Positions 35,106 to 44,561 are shown, counted from the first letter of the stretch. The stretch: 64,000 nucleotides of DNA from JAVJSD01 sp040219575 (GCA_040219575.1 JAVJSD010000108.1:1-64000), one strand, 5' to 3'. Notes: generated by a model from the letters alone, not told the origin. Program-made: numbers and translations.

Positions 35106-36527
35106 ATGCGTTTCCCCCACACGATCTCGCGCCGCCAGATGCTCACGCAATGCTCCAGCGGTTTCGGTATGCTGGCGTTGTCGGGCCTCTTGACGAATCG
35201 CACCTCCGCTGCGCCGATGGGCGACGCGGGTTTGCACTTTTCACCGCGGGCCAAGAGCGTCATCTTCTGTTACATGTCGGGCGGTGTGTCGCATATTGAC
35301 ACCTTCGACCGCAAGCCGCTGCTGAACAAAATGCACGGCAAGCCGATGCCGGTGAAGGTCGAACGCACGCAGTTCAACAACAACGGCAATATCTTCGGCA
35401 GCCCGTTTCCGTTCCGCCGCCGCGGCGAAAGCGGCCTGGAGGTGAGTTCGCTGTTTGAGCACGTCGGTGCGTGCGCCGACGAGATCGCCGTGATTCGTTC
35501 GATGACCAGCAGCGTGAACGAACACGCCCAGGGCAACTTCTTCTTCCATACCGGCTTCCCGTTCATCGGCCACGCCAGCGCCGGGGCGTGGGTGAACTAC
35601 GGGCTGGGAAGCGAGAACGAGAACCTGCCCGGCTACGTGGTGCTGCGGAGCAGCGAGTCGGGCGTGCCGCATGGCGGCGTCGGGCAGTGGAGCAGCGGGT
35701 ATCTTCCGGCGCAGCATCAGGCGTCGCAGGTGATGCTCGACGAGCGCGAGCCGGTTCGCAACATCGCCCCCCGCGAGCGCGACGCCATCCAACGCCGGCG
35801 GCTGGAGTTGATTCGCAGCCTCGATGAGCAGTTCCTTGACGCTGCGGCTGAAGATGCCGAAATCGAAGCCGCGATTCGCAACTACGAGACGGCTTACCGC
35901 ATGCAATCGGCCGTGCCGGCGCTATGCAACCTCGCGGGCGAGACCACCGCGACAAAGAAGCTGTACGGCCTGGAGGCGAAGAACCCCATGACGGCCGCCT
36001 ACGGACGGCAATGCCTGCTGGCGCGACGTCTGGTCGAGAGCGGCGTGCGGTTCGTCGAACTCACCTGCCTGCCGCAGACGCCGGGAGGCGGGCAGGCGGC
36101 CAATCCCTGGGACCAGCACGGCGGCCTCGAAACGGGCCACCGCAAGATGGCCGAGCAGGTCGACCAACCGATTGCAGGGCTGCTCAGCGACCTGAAGGCC
36201 CGCGGCCTGCTCAACGAGACGCTCGTGATCTGGGCGGGCGAGTTCGGCCGCACGCCGTTCTCGCAGGGAAGCGACGGCCGCGACCACAACCCGCAGGGCT
36301 TCAGCATCTGGCTGGCGGGCGGCGGCGTGAAGGGAGGCGCCGTGTATGGCGCGACCGACGAGTTCGGCTACCACGTCGTCGAGAACAGGTGCACCGTGTA
36401 CGACCTGTGGGCCACCGTGCTGCACCTGTTTGGTCTCGATCACGAGAGACTCACGTATCGCTACGCCGGGCGCGACGTCCGCCTGACGGACGTCCACGGC
36501 CATGTGCTCGGCGAGCTTGTTGCATGA
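35106..36527 (+). CDS. DUF1501 secreted protein (sulfatase-like fold family)
   Basis: The 473-residue protein starts at ATG 35106, 10 bp after the PSCyt1/PSD1 stop, with GGAG upstream. A Tat-type signal (ISRRQMLTQCSSGFGMLALSG) opens the protein. DUF1501 landmarks are FCYMSGGVSHIDTFDRKP near the start, and GEFGRTPFSQGSDGRDHNP with LTDVHGHV at the end. It is the partner of the upstream cytochrome-like gene and is presumably exported folded. No reaction has been proven for the family. Confidence 0.92.
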   Translation: MRFPHTISRRQMLTQCSSGFGMLALSGLLTNRTSAAPMGDAGLHFSPRAKSVIFCYMSGGVSHIDTFDRKPLLNKMHGKPMPVKVERTQFNNNGNIFGSPFPFRRRGESGLEVSSLFEHVGACADEIAVIRSMTSSVNEHAQGNFFFHTGFPFIGHASAGAWVNYGLGSENENLPGYVVLRSSESGVPHGGVGQWSSGYLPAQHQASQVMLDEREPVRNIAPRERDAIQRRRLELIRSLDEQFLDAAAEDAEIEAAIRNYETAYRMQSAVPALCNLAGETTATKKLYGLEAKNPMTAAYGRQCLLARRLVESGVRFVELTCLPQTPGGGQAANPWDQHGGLETGHRKMAEQVDQPIAGLLSDLKARGLLNETLVIWAGEFGRTPFSQGSDGRDHNPQGFSIWLAGGGVKGGAVYGATDEFGYHVVENRCTVYDLWATVLHLFGLDHERLTYRYAGRDVRLTDVHGHVLGELVA

Positions 36528-36556
36528 GTGGGAGCCATCGTGAAAAGGGGCTTCGC

Positions 36557-36992
36557 TCACGTAGTCGTGTCGCGTGTTGGATCCGCCCCGCTCCACATGT
36601 GACGCCATCGGTACGCCAGAAAGCCGACGTTACCGCACCGGAGCAGCGAGAAACCGGCCCCAATCCACACGTCGATTAGCCTCACCTCCTCGGCCAGGCG
36701 TGCTTCTCCATCGGGAAGGTAGCGCACGTCGAGCCTGCCGTCGCTGGGCGGCCGCCAAGATCGGCTGAACGTCGTCGTCCCTTCGCGCGACTTGCCGGTA
36801 GACGTCTCAAATCGATAGTTGACGCGCAGCAAGCCAAACCGCCGGTTTGGGTGAATACTCCTCGGTGCCGATGACTTCGCGCGCCGCCCACCAGCGCAGT
36901 TCCTCACGGGAACAGATCCAGCCGAGAATCGTCTTCGCCCAATGGGCGTCGAACCGTTCCAGGTCGAGTCGACCGTTGCTCTCGCGATTCAT
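36557..36992 (-). pseudogene. Frameshifted DUF3592-like gene
   Basis: Two overlapping minus-strand frames together read as one protein. The first, from ATG 36992, gives HWAKTILGWICSREELRWW and TEEYSPKP. The second continues GLLRVNYRFETSTGKSREG, then LDVRYLPDGEARL and a hydrophobic end, a pattern typical of DUF3592 membrane proteins. The switch needs a one-base shift near 36838-36848. It starts 52 bp after nuoD, in the same direction. It could be a true pseudogene or a sequencing error; the DUF3592 assignment is by pattern only. Confidence 0.42.
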
Positions 36993-37044
36993 GCGACCGG
37001 CAGCGAGTGGGGGACGTCGAACCGCCTCGCCGCGAAACCGTCCG

Positions 37045-38247
37045 CTACCGGTCGATCTCGCCCATCACGATGTCGAGCGAACCGACGATCGCGGGGACGT
37101 CGGCGATCAGGCAGTCCTGGCAGAGGTCGGCGGTGACCGACAGGTTGCAGAACGAACTGCTGCGGGCTCTCACCCGCCAGGGAATCGAGTCGCCATTGCT
37201 GACCAGGTAGAAGCCCATCTGTCCGCGCGGCGCCTCGGTTTCGAGATACGCCTCGCCCTTGGGAAGCTTGGTCGTGAGCTTGATGGGGATGCCCCAGTCG
37301 CCGCTGGCGGTGCTGTAGCGGTCGAAGGCCTGCCGCACCAGATCGATCGACTGCATCACCTCCAGCATGCGGACGTAGAAGCGGTGCCAGCAATCGCCTA
37401 GCACGGCCTCCTTGGGCACCGGCGGATAGTCGTGGTCGCGGGGGTAGTGGCCGTCCTTCTCCACGATCACTTCGAAGGCGTAGCCGTCGTACATTTCCGT
37501 GTAGCGTTCTTCGCCGTCGCGGCGAAGGTCGTGGTCGACGCCGCTGCCGCGGAGCACGGGGCCGCTGCAACCGTAGTCGATCGCCATCGCCGCCGGCATC
37601 ACGCCGATGCCGGCCGTGCGCTTGATGAAGATCGAGTTCGACGTCAGCAGGGTGTGGTATTCGGTGATGATCGGCAGCAACTGGTCGAGAAACTTCTCGC
37701 ACTTCTGCAGCCATCCCGGCGGCAAATCGGCGGTGGCGCCGCCGGGAGTGATGTAGCTATAGGTGAGCCGCGCGCCGCAGGCTTCCTCGAACAGATCCAG
37801 GATTCTCTCCCGTTCGCGGAAGGCGTACAGGAACGGGCTGAAGGTGCCCAGGTCGAGGCCGTAGGCGCCCATCCCGACCAGGTGGCTGGCGATGCGGCCC
37901 ATCTCGCAGATTATCACCCGCAGATGCTTGGCCTTGTCCGACAGTTCGTGATTGAGCAGCTTCTCGACCACCATCGACCAGCCGAGATTCATGTTCATCG
38001 CGGCCAGGTAGTCCATCCGATCGGTGTACGGAATCCACTGCCGCGGCGTGAGATTCTCGCCGATCTTCTCCGCGCTGCGGTGCAAGTAGCCGATATGCGG
38101 CTCGACCTGGGAGACGATTTCGCCGTCGGTCCGCAGCACCAACCGCAAGACGCCGTGCGTGCTGGGATGCTGCGGCCCCATGTTGACCAGCATCTCGTCG
38201 GTGCGGACGTCGAACTCGATAATGCGCGGATCGTCGATCGTGGACAT
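37045..38247 (-). CDS. nuoD: NADH-quinone oxidoreductase subunit D
   Basis: The 400-residue protein is a full-length 49-kDa-type subunit of complex I, which forms part of the quinone site in the peripheral arm. Landmarks are NMGPQHPSTHGVLRLVL near the N-terminus, EPHIGYLHRSAEKI, and the C-terminal block SFCNLSVTADLCQDCLIADV followed by IVGSLDIVMGEIDR. It lies 60 bp after nuoC on the minus strand and is the last complex I gene here. Confidence 0.97.
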   Translation of the reverse strand: MSTIDDPRIIEFDVRTDEMLVNMGPQHPSTHGVLRLVLRTDGEIVSQVEPHIGYLHRSAEKIGENLTPRQWIPYTDRMDYLAAMNMNLGWSMVVEKLLNHELSDKAKHLRVIICEMGRIASHLVGMGAYGLDLGTFSPFLYAFRERERILDLFEEACGARLTYSYITPGGATADLPPGWLQKCEKFLDQLLPIITEYHTLLTSNSIFIKRTAGIGVMPAAMAIDYGCSGPVLRGSGVDHDLRRDGEERYTEMYDGYAFEVIVEKDGHYPRDHDYPPVPKEAVLGDCWHRFYVRMLEVMQSIDLVRQAFDRYSTASGDWGIPIKLTTKLPKGEAYLETEAPRGQMGFYLVSNGDSIPWRVRARSSSFCNLSVTADLCQDCLIADVPAIVGSLDIVMGEIDR

Positions 38248-38307
38248 GGGCGAAGTGCGTAGCGAGGAAAGGGTTGCTTGAAACGTCGTGCGCCGCCGGG
38301 AAGCCGA

Positions 38308-38838
38308 TTAGCGGCCCCGAATCCCGTGATACTCCAGCGGCATTTCGTAATCCTTGCGAAGCGGGTAACCGACCCAATCTTCCGGGCAGAGGATGCGGCG
38401 CAAGTCGGGATGGCCCGTAAAGTGGACGCCCGAGAGATCGAACACCTCGCGCTCATGCCAGTCGGCGGTGCGCCACACGCCGGCCACCGAAGGAACCTCG
38501 GGCAGTCGGCCCGGCTGGTCGTCTTTCCAGCGGGGCAGCATCACCTTCAGCACGAGCGTGTGTTTCTTGGTGGTGCTGGATATGTGGTAGACGACTTCGG
38601 TGTGCGGCTCCCAACCGGTCTTGGCGGCCTTCTTTTCGTCGGGCTCGAAGTAATCGACGCCCGTCACACAGTTGAGCATATCGAACTGGAGTTCGGGATC
38701 GCCCTTGAGAAACTTGCAGACCTCGACGAGTCCCGCGGGCGCGATCTCAATCCAGGGATCGATGGCTTCGGTGTTGGCGCCGGTGATGTTGTCGCCGAAC
38801 TTGGACTTCAGCCGCGACAGAAGATCTTGACCTGCCAT
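38308..38838 (-). CDS. nuoC: NADH-quinone oxidoreductase subunit C
   Basis: The 176-residue protein is the 30-kDa-type peripheral-arm subunit. Typical blocks are NCVTGVDYFEPD and the family signature WHEREVFDLSGVHFTGHPDLRRILCPEDW, seen here in pieces at residues about 125-155. Length is normal for a stand-alone NuoC. It lies 89 bp after nuoA with no room for nuoB between. Confidence 0.96.
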   Translation of the reverse strand: MAGQDLLSRLKSKFGDNITGANTEAIDPWIEIAPAGLVEVCKFLKGDPELQFDMLNCVTGVDYFEPDEKKAAKTGWEPHTEVVYHISSTTKKHTLVLKVMLPRWKDDQPGRLPEVPSVAGVWRTADWHEREVFDLSGVHFTGHPDLRRILCPEDWVGYPLRKDYEMPLEYHGIRGR

Positions 38839-38927
38839 GGTGGGTGATGGGCAACCGGGTGCGTGGGTTGGGGGAATGGCTTTCGCGTGCAGGCGAAGCA
38901 GTTTGTCGGCAACAGCAACGCCGTCGT

Positions 38928-39632
38928 CTACGCCGAGAGGACGGGCTCCTCCTCGACGATTGTCTCGGGCGGAATATGGTCGCCGCGGGCCGGTCGGTCT
39001 CGGCTGATGGCTCGCACCCAGTCGAGGTCGCCGCGGCGCCAGACGTAGGCGAAACCGACCATCAACACGGCGAAAAAGACGCCGATGTCGACGATGGTCA
39101 GCCAGAGCAAGTGCTTCGAGCCGACTTTGGAAACGAACGTAGCCTGCTCGGCGGACTCGATCGGCTTGGCGGAGGCGCCGGCCCCGAATGTCTTGTCGAA
39201 CTCGGCCGCCAGCGTGAGCGGAACCTGCGTGGGAGCCTGGGGATCGCGAACCCCCAGTTCTCGGTACAGGGCGCGGGCGTCGGGCGTCAACTCGACCTGC
39301 CCGGAAGCACTGGCCGTGGCGACCGGCAATTGGGGATCGCTCATATGCGACGCCTTGCCGAACACGGCCGCCCAGGGGAAGAAGAAGGCGACTTCGACAT
39401 CGAAGATGATGAACAGCAGGGCCACCACGTAGAATCGCAGGTCAAACTGGACGAAACTCGAGCCGATGGTGGGCTCGCCGCATTCGTAAATCTCCAGCTT
39501 CTCGGGGTGTGGATCCGCCGGGCGAAGGAACTTTCCCAGCAGCAGATTCACAAAGATGAAGGCCAGACCGACGCCAAAAAAGAGAGCGAGATAGGCCACA
39601 ATGCCTAGGGCGGTGGCTTCTGCGTGGAGCAT
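38928..39632 (-). CDS. nuoA: NADH-quinone oxidoreductase subunit A, extended
   Basis: The 234-residue membrane subunit has the usual three helices (about 8-32, 66-92, 175-200) and the conserved loop KLEIYECGEPTIGSSFVQFD, then DLRFYVVALLFIIFDVEVAF. Between helix 2 and helix 3 it carries an insert of about 80 residues (about 95-172) that ordinary NuoA proteins of 120-150 residues lack. The C-terminal tail is also longer. It is the first gene of the cluster. Confidence 0.93.
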   Translation of the reverse strand: MLHAEATALGIVAYLALFFGVGLAFIFVNLLLGKFLRPADPHPEKLEIYECGEPTIGSSFVQFDLRFYVVALLFIIFDVEVAFFFPWAAVFGKASHMSDPQLPVATASASGQVELTPDARALYRELGVRDPQAPTQVPLTLAAEFDKTFGAGASAKPIESAEQATFVSKVGSKHLLWLTIVDIGVFFAVLMVGFAYVWRRGDLDWVRAISRDRPARGDHIPPETIVEEEPVLSA

Positions 39633-40054
39633 GGAGGGGCCCTGCGTCGGCTGGGGTCGATGGTTTCAAACCGTTGAAAGTTCGCATTTTAGACGTCCTC
39701 GGCCGCTTTGCAAGGCGGCCGGAAGTCAGGTCGACAGCATTGCTTGTGCGGGATGCTATCGCTGAAGAATCCGAGCCCGTCGCGAGAAGCCGCTTGCCCG
39801 ACGCGGCGTGCTGGAAAGCTATCCCGCAAAGCCCCCCATCGCGTCAGGCCGACCGTACACAACCTGCCATTTGGGAACGATTTAAGTTGACACGCTCGGC
39901 TGAAACGGTGTATTCTGAACGAGTGCCGTCTCGTCCTATGCGGTCGACTCCAAAGACCGTCGCGGCGCACGGAACAGAGGTGATTCCCTTTTCCTTGATG
40001 CACCGTCGCGCGATCGCTCAACGACCGGTCGCCGATCGGGGGGAGAATGAGGCC
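39633..40054. other. Divergent intergenic region, 422 bp
   Basis: It lies between nuoA (minus) and the secreted protein gene at 40055 (plus). The frame upstream of 40055 stays open but has no protein-like composition. A consensus-like promoter is at 39887-39916. I saw nothing else. Confidence 0.6.
39887..39916 (+). promoter_or_regulatory. Sigma-70-like promoter of the gene at 40055
   Basis: A perfect -35 word TTGACA (39887-39892) and a good -10 word TATTCT (39911-39916) are 18 bases apart. Transcription would begin near 39923, giving a leader of about 130 bases before ATG 40055. Confidence 0.6.
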
Positions 40055-41746
40055 ATGGACCAAATCACACGTCGCGGCAAACAAATCCTGATCGGCATGT
40101 TTGTCGCTGTTTGCGCCTGCCCCCTGTCGCTCTTGGCGCAGGAATATGAGTCGCGGGTTCCCGCCGAACTCGACTCGCGGAGGCAGTTGGAGCTTCAGAC
40201 CGCCGTCCGCAAGATGCTGCGGGGGCAGGAAGACGTCAACAATCCCCAAAACAAGGCGATGTTGAACGAGTGGTTCAAGTTCTACTTCGACCGCATGACG
40301 GTTCTCGACCATCTGCCGCAACTCGCCGAGGACCGCAGCGAATTCTTCCAACTGCTGCAACAGCCCAGTTCCGGCGACTCGACGCTCTCCAAGGCGGCCC
40401 ACGATTACATCGTCGGCATCACGCTGAGTTACATGCAGGGTGTGGCCGACGGCGACAAGTTTCACCCCGCCGCTCGCTATAGCGCCATGATGATGATTGG
40501 CGGGTTGAACGCCGTGGAGCCCTCGGTCATCGGCGACCGGCACGCGGCGACGCCTTACCCCAAGGCCCTCGATTCGCTGATCGGGGCGGTGCTCAGCGGC
40601 ACACAAGTCGACGCCGTGCGGATGGCGGCCTTGCTGGGCATCCTGCGGCACGCCGAACACGACGGCCGGACGAAGTCCCTCGACGCCACCTATCGAACCG
40701 GCCTGATCGAGAGACTCGCGATTCCGATCATCAAGGGCGACCTGCCGCCGGGAGCGAGAACTCCCGAGGGGCAAGCGTGGATCAAGCGCCGGGCGATCGA
40801 TGTGCTTGGCGCGCTCGGCGACATCGGACCCGACGGCCGCGCCGTGACCGCGCTGAGCGATATCATCACCGACGCCGACGCCCCCATGACGATGCGCACC
40901 ACGGCGGCCATGGCGCTCAGCAAGATCCAAATTCCGGGAGGCTACTCGGTCGACGCGACGAAACTGACCACGTCCCTGGCCGAGATCGCCAGTCGCTCGG
41001 CGCACAGCGAACTCGCGCGCCTGCGACGACTGCAAACCCGCCTGGCCAATGCCGAAAAAACGCCGTCCCGCAGCACCGGCGGCTTCGATCCTGTTTACGA
41101 CGAGGGTGTGGACGACATGCCGCTGGACGAGGGGATCGACGGTGAGTTTCCCGACGACACGGGAGACGGCGGCGGATCCTACGATCCCTATGGCGAATCG
41201 CTGGTGACGGTCGATGCGGCGGTTCGCGAACATTACAAGCTGGACCTTTCTCGGCGGCGGCTTGGCTATCGACTGGCAAGCGTCCAATTGGCGCTCACCG
41301 GCGAATACGGCGCCGATAAATCGAGCTCCCTCGACGACGCGCCGGCGCACGGAATCAACAAGCTCGAGGCGGCGAAGGGCGAGAAGACGAAACAGCTTGT
41401 CGACGGCGTCGCCGAAAGGCTCCGCCGGCTATTCGAATCACTCGAAAAGCCGACCGTGCGGGGAAACGCCACGCCCCCGACGCCTGAAGAGGAACTCCAG
41501 AAGATGGTCGACAACATGGATGCGGCGGTCCGCGAACTGGACACCGTCGCCGGCATCAAGCCGACGGCGACGACCACGCCTGCACCGCCGACCGGGATCG
41601 AACCAACGGAAATTCCAGGACCTGTCGGCGCACCGGCCCCCGTCGGCGTTCCGGGACCTGTCGGCGTTCCGGGACCTGTCAGCGTTCCGGGACCTGTCGG
41701 GGAACCTCCCGTTGCTGCACCTGCGCCCCCTACCGGCGCTCCATAG
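40055..41746 (+). CDS. Secreted helical-repeat protein with collagen-like Pro/Gly tail
   Basis: ATG 40055 gives 563 residues; GGGGGAG lies about 10 nt upstream. A signal peptide (about 10-30, ending LLAQ) is followed by an alpha-helical region (about 80-340) that may be HEAT-like. An acidic linker (EGVDDMPLDEGIDGEFPDD), a second helical region and a tail of GVPGPV-type repeats follow. The function is unknown. It precedes a HEAT-repeat lipoprotein in the same direction. A consensus promoter is seen upstream. Confidence 0.78.
   Translation: MDQITRRGKQILIGMFVAVCACPLSLLAQEYESRVPAELDSRRQLELQTAVRKMLRGQEDVNNPQNKAMLNEWFKFYFDRMTVLDHLPQLAEDRSEFFQLLQQPSSGDSTLSKAAHDYIVGITLSYMQGVADGDKFHPAARYSAMMMIGGLNAVEPSVIGDRHAATPYPKALDSLIGAVLSGTQVDAVRMAALLGILRHAEHDGRTKSLDATYRTGLIERLAIPIIKGDLPPGARTPEGQAWIKRRAIDVLGALGDIGPDGRAVTALSDIITDADAPMTMRTTAAMALSKIQIPGGYSVDATKLTTSLAEIASRSAHSELARLRRLQTRLANAEKTPSRSTGGFDPVYDEGVDDMPLDEGIDGEFPDDTGDGGGSYDPYGESLVTVDAAVREHYKLDLSRRRLGYRLASVQLALTGEYGADKSSSLDDAPAHGINKLEAAKGEKTKQLVDGVAERLRRLFESLEKPTVRGNATPPTPEEELQKMVDNMDAAVRELDTVAGIKPTATTTPAPPTGIEPTEIPGPVGAPAPVGVPGPVGVPGPVSVPGPVGEPPVAAPAPPTGAP
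41642..41695 (+). repeat. 18-bp in-frame tandem repeat encoding VGVPGP
   Basis: Three 18-base units (GTCGGCGTTCCGGGACCT with one change in the third) encode the Pro/Gly tail of the protein at 40055-41746; a more diverged unit precedes them. Confidence 0.9.
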
Positions 41747-41801
41747 TCGGGGAGGTCGACGCCTTTCGCGGAGCAAGCTTGGCGCAGCATTGTGAACGAA
41801 T

Positions 41802-41861
41802 GAATGGACGACAAGTGAGTGGACAACGAGTAGATGGACAACGAGTAAATGGACAACGAGT
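41802..41861. repeat. 15-bp minisatellite, four units, intergenic
   Basis: Four 15-base units of the type ATGGACAACGAGT plus two variable bases lie between the stop at 41746 and the lipoprotein gene at 41948. The region is too short and degenerate to be a gene. Confidence 0.9.
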
Positions 41862-41947
41862 AGCAAGGTGAATGGATTCGCCTTTGCGAGGAACGAACGG
41901 CGAGCCAGGGAAACCTTCCTGACCGCCAGGCAAAAGGAATTGCCTCG

Positions 41948-44380
41948 GTGTCGCGAAACGAAGCCTACAATCGCTGGCCGCTGCTGATCGCCCTCGCGGC
42001 GTCGGTCATCCTGCCAGGATGCAGTTGGCGCCCCGCTTTTCTGTGGAGCGGCAGCGCGGGCGAAGAAGTTGAGTCGGCCGACGAATTCGTCGATTCCGCG
42101 GCGATAAGTCCCTCCCAAGACAAGCCGGCGCCGGTCGTCACTCCTCCCCCTCAGACAACACGCGCGCCGCGTCCGGCCGCCTTGGCGGAACTGGAGCAAT
42201 TGCTGACGGTCACCACCGTCCAGCAGGATCCGGATCAGCAGCCGCTTCGCGACGAACACGGCCTGGTGATTCATCGGAGGTCGTCCGGCTGGAGCCGGAG
42301 CGAAACCAGCGAAAGTTCATACCGCTGGACGCACTCGGGACTCGCACGTTACGACGCGATTCCTCCCAAGCAGCGGCCCGACCTGCGCCTCGCCCTGGAG
42401 AGCGGCGATCCGGGAGTCGTCGCCACCGCGACGATCGGCTTGGCGCGACGGGAAGGTCCGCGTCATCTTTCGGCCCTGGTTGCGCTGATTCACCCCTGGG
42501 AGATCGACACCGACAGCGGTCGGCAACTGCGAACCCACGACATCACGGTCCGCCGCGCCGCCATCGAAACCTTGGGGTTTTGGAACGACCCGGTCGTCGG
42601 CTCCGCGCTCGACGAGCTCCACGCGCGCTATGCTGGCGGAAAGAGAAACGCGTCGGTCGATGGCGGCGCGGTCGATTCGCCCGAACTACTCGAGGCCGAG
42701 TTGCTCGAAGCGCTGGCGAAACACCGGCCCGCCGGGCGCGATCCGCGATTCCTCGCGGCACTGCGCAGCGAGTCGAACGAGGTCCAGGCGGCGGCGGTGC
42801 AGTGCATCGTGGCGGACCGCGAGTCGCCGCTGCCCCGCGAAGTGTCGAACCTGATCGCCGGGGGTCGATCCTCGTTGCGAGTCACCGCGATCGAGGCCTG
42901 CGGTCGCCGCGGCGATCCCTCGACCATCCCGCAACTGGCCGCGGCCACGTATGATCCCGACCTGGTCATCCGACTGGCGGCCATCGACGCCATGGGAAAA
43001 GTGGGCGGCGAACAGGCGATCAGCGCCCTGCGGCGGATTCTGCAGGAGAGCAAAACGCGACTCCAGGAAGCGGCGGTGCTGGCCCTGGCCGCCGCCGGAG
43101 ATTACCAGTCGGTATTCGACGCGGCGCGCCATCAAGATTCACGTGTACGGCGGGCGGCGGCGGAGAGTCTCGGCGGCGTCTCCGACCAGCGAGCGGCTCA
43201 CACCGCAGCCGAACTCTTACGCGACGAAAACGCCGACGTTCAAATGCGCGCCGTCGGCGCCCTCGGGAAGTGGCCGATCGAGCGTGCGGGTCCGCTCCTG
43301 CTGATGGCGTCGGGCGCCGTGCTCCCCATCACGCGTCAGACGGCCTTTTCGGCGCTCGCGGAACGTTGGCCGCCCGCCGCCCAAATGCAGCATGAATTCG
43401 AGTACCCGGCGGTCGGCGTCCGCGGCGAGGTCCAGTCGCTGGAAGCGCAACGCAACGAGCAACGCCGGCGGCGCGAGCTTCTATCGCAGTTGGAAGATCG
43501 CTGGCGAGCGGAGTTTGGAGCGTTCCCGGCAAGCTTCGCGGCTTCGACGGCGCCTTCGCCTACAAATCACGCCCAATCCCCTCCTGCCGATTTCCGGCAG
43601 GCCGTTGCGGCGCTCGACTCACCTCTTCCGGCCGAGCGTCACGCCGCGCTGCAGCAACTGGTCGAGGCGTCGCAGCGAACGCCGCTGGGCCCCGAGGCTC
43701 GCGACGCGATCGTGCGCGCCGCCCAGAGCGAAGTAGAGCCGGGGAACTGGTTGTTGCTGCTGGAAGCCGCGGGCCGATGCGAAGGCGACGTGGCGCTGGA
43801 GGCGGCCTACCGGGGCCTGTGTCAGGATCTGCCGGAGGTGCGCATCGCCGCCTGTCGCTTGTTGGGCGAGCGGCCGTCGCCGGCGCATGCCCCACACCTC
43901 GTTCGGTTGCTCGACGTGCACACGCCCCTGGTCGCCTCGGCCGCCCTCGAGGCGCTCGGCGGCTGCGCTCCCATCGACGACACGCTGCCGATTGAATTGC
44001 TGCTCGCCTGTTCGAATCCCTACCTCCGCGTCGATGCGGCGACGGCGCTGGCGCGGCTGGGCGTGCAAAGTGGTTCGGACGCGCTCGAGCGACTGCTCAC
44101 CGACCGCGACCCCAAAGTCAAAGTCCGCGCGGTCAGCGCCATCGCCCGCTTGGAGGACCCGCTGTTCCTCAGTTCGCTGATGATTCTTCTCGAACACGAG
44201 ACCGATTTCTCCGTCCGCCGAGCCGTGCTGGACGCCCTTCCGTCGGTCACCGGGCACGACGTGTCCGCCGCGAAGCACGAAGACACCGAGACCTACCGGA
44301 CCGAGTCGTCGATCACCGACAGCTTTGCCTGGCAGGCTCGAAGATGGCGCGAGTGGTACTACTCCGGGGGCCGACGATAG
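41948..44380 (+). CDS. HEAT-repeat lipoprotein
   Basis: GTG 41948, with AAGGA about 8 nt upstream, gives 810 residues. A lipoprotein signal ends in LPGC (Cys25), so the protein is lipid-anchored outside the cytoplasm. Two blocks of HEAT/PBS-lyase-type helical repeats are seen (about 140-460 and 560-780; for example VIRLAAIDAMGKVGGEQAIS and VRRAAAESLGGVSDQ). A charged coiled-coil-like linker (about 465-530) separates them. Such repeats usually bind other proteins. No catalytic site was seen. Confidence 0.85.
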   Translation: MSRNEAYNRWPLLIALAASVILPGCSWRPAFLWSGSAGEEVESADEFVDSAAISPSQDKPAPVVTPPPQTTRAPRPAALAELEQLLTVTTVQQDPDQQPLRDEHGLVIHRRSSGWSRSETSESSYRWTHSGLARYDAIPPKQRPDLRLALESGDPGVVATATIGLARREGPRHLSALVALIHPWEIDTDSGRQLRTHDITVRRAAIETLGFWNDPVVGSALDELHARYAGGKRNASVDGGAVDSPELLEAELLEALAKHRPAGRDPRFLAALRSESNEVQAAAVQCIVADRESPLPREVSNLIAGGRSSLRVTAIEACGRRGDPSTIPQLAAATYDPDLVIRLAAIDAMGKVGGEQAISALRRILQESKTRLQEAAVLALAAAGDYQSVFDAARHQDSRVRRAAAESLGGVSDQRAAHTAAELLRDENADVQMRAVGALGKWPIERAGPLLLMASGAVLPITRQTAFSALAERWPPAAQMQHEFEYPAVGVRGEVQSLEAQRNEQRRRRELLSQLEDRWRAEFGAFPASFAASTAPSPTNHAQSPPADFRQAVAALDSPLPAERHAALQQLVEASQRTPLGPEARDAIVRAAQSEVEPGNWLLLLEAAGRCEGDVALEAAYRGLCQDLPEVRIAACRLLGERPSPAHAPHLVRLLDVHTPLVASAALEALGGCAPIDDTLPIELLLACSNPYLRVDAATALARLGVQSGSDALERLLTDRDPKVKVRAVSAIARLEDPLFLSSLMILLEHETDFSVRRAVLDALPSVTGHDVSAAKHEDTETYRTESSITDSFAWQARRWREWYYSGGRR

Positions 44381-44561
44381 CTCGGCCTGGCTGGCGCCAA
44401 TGGCGATTCGCTTTTCTGGAAGACCTTCCTGAATCTGTGAATTTCAGACGATCCGCCCGCTTGCGGCGGCCGGCGCGTTAAACTGATGGTCGTCTGATCG
44501 CAGTTTCGGTTGGCCGGTCGTCGGCCGCCGCCGCCATTCTTCTCCGCCGGCCGGTCGCGTC

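Noticed and set aside
38839..38927. A missing nuoB
   Set aside because: The gap was examined for a short or broken nuoB; at 89 bp with no cysteine motif it cannot encode one.
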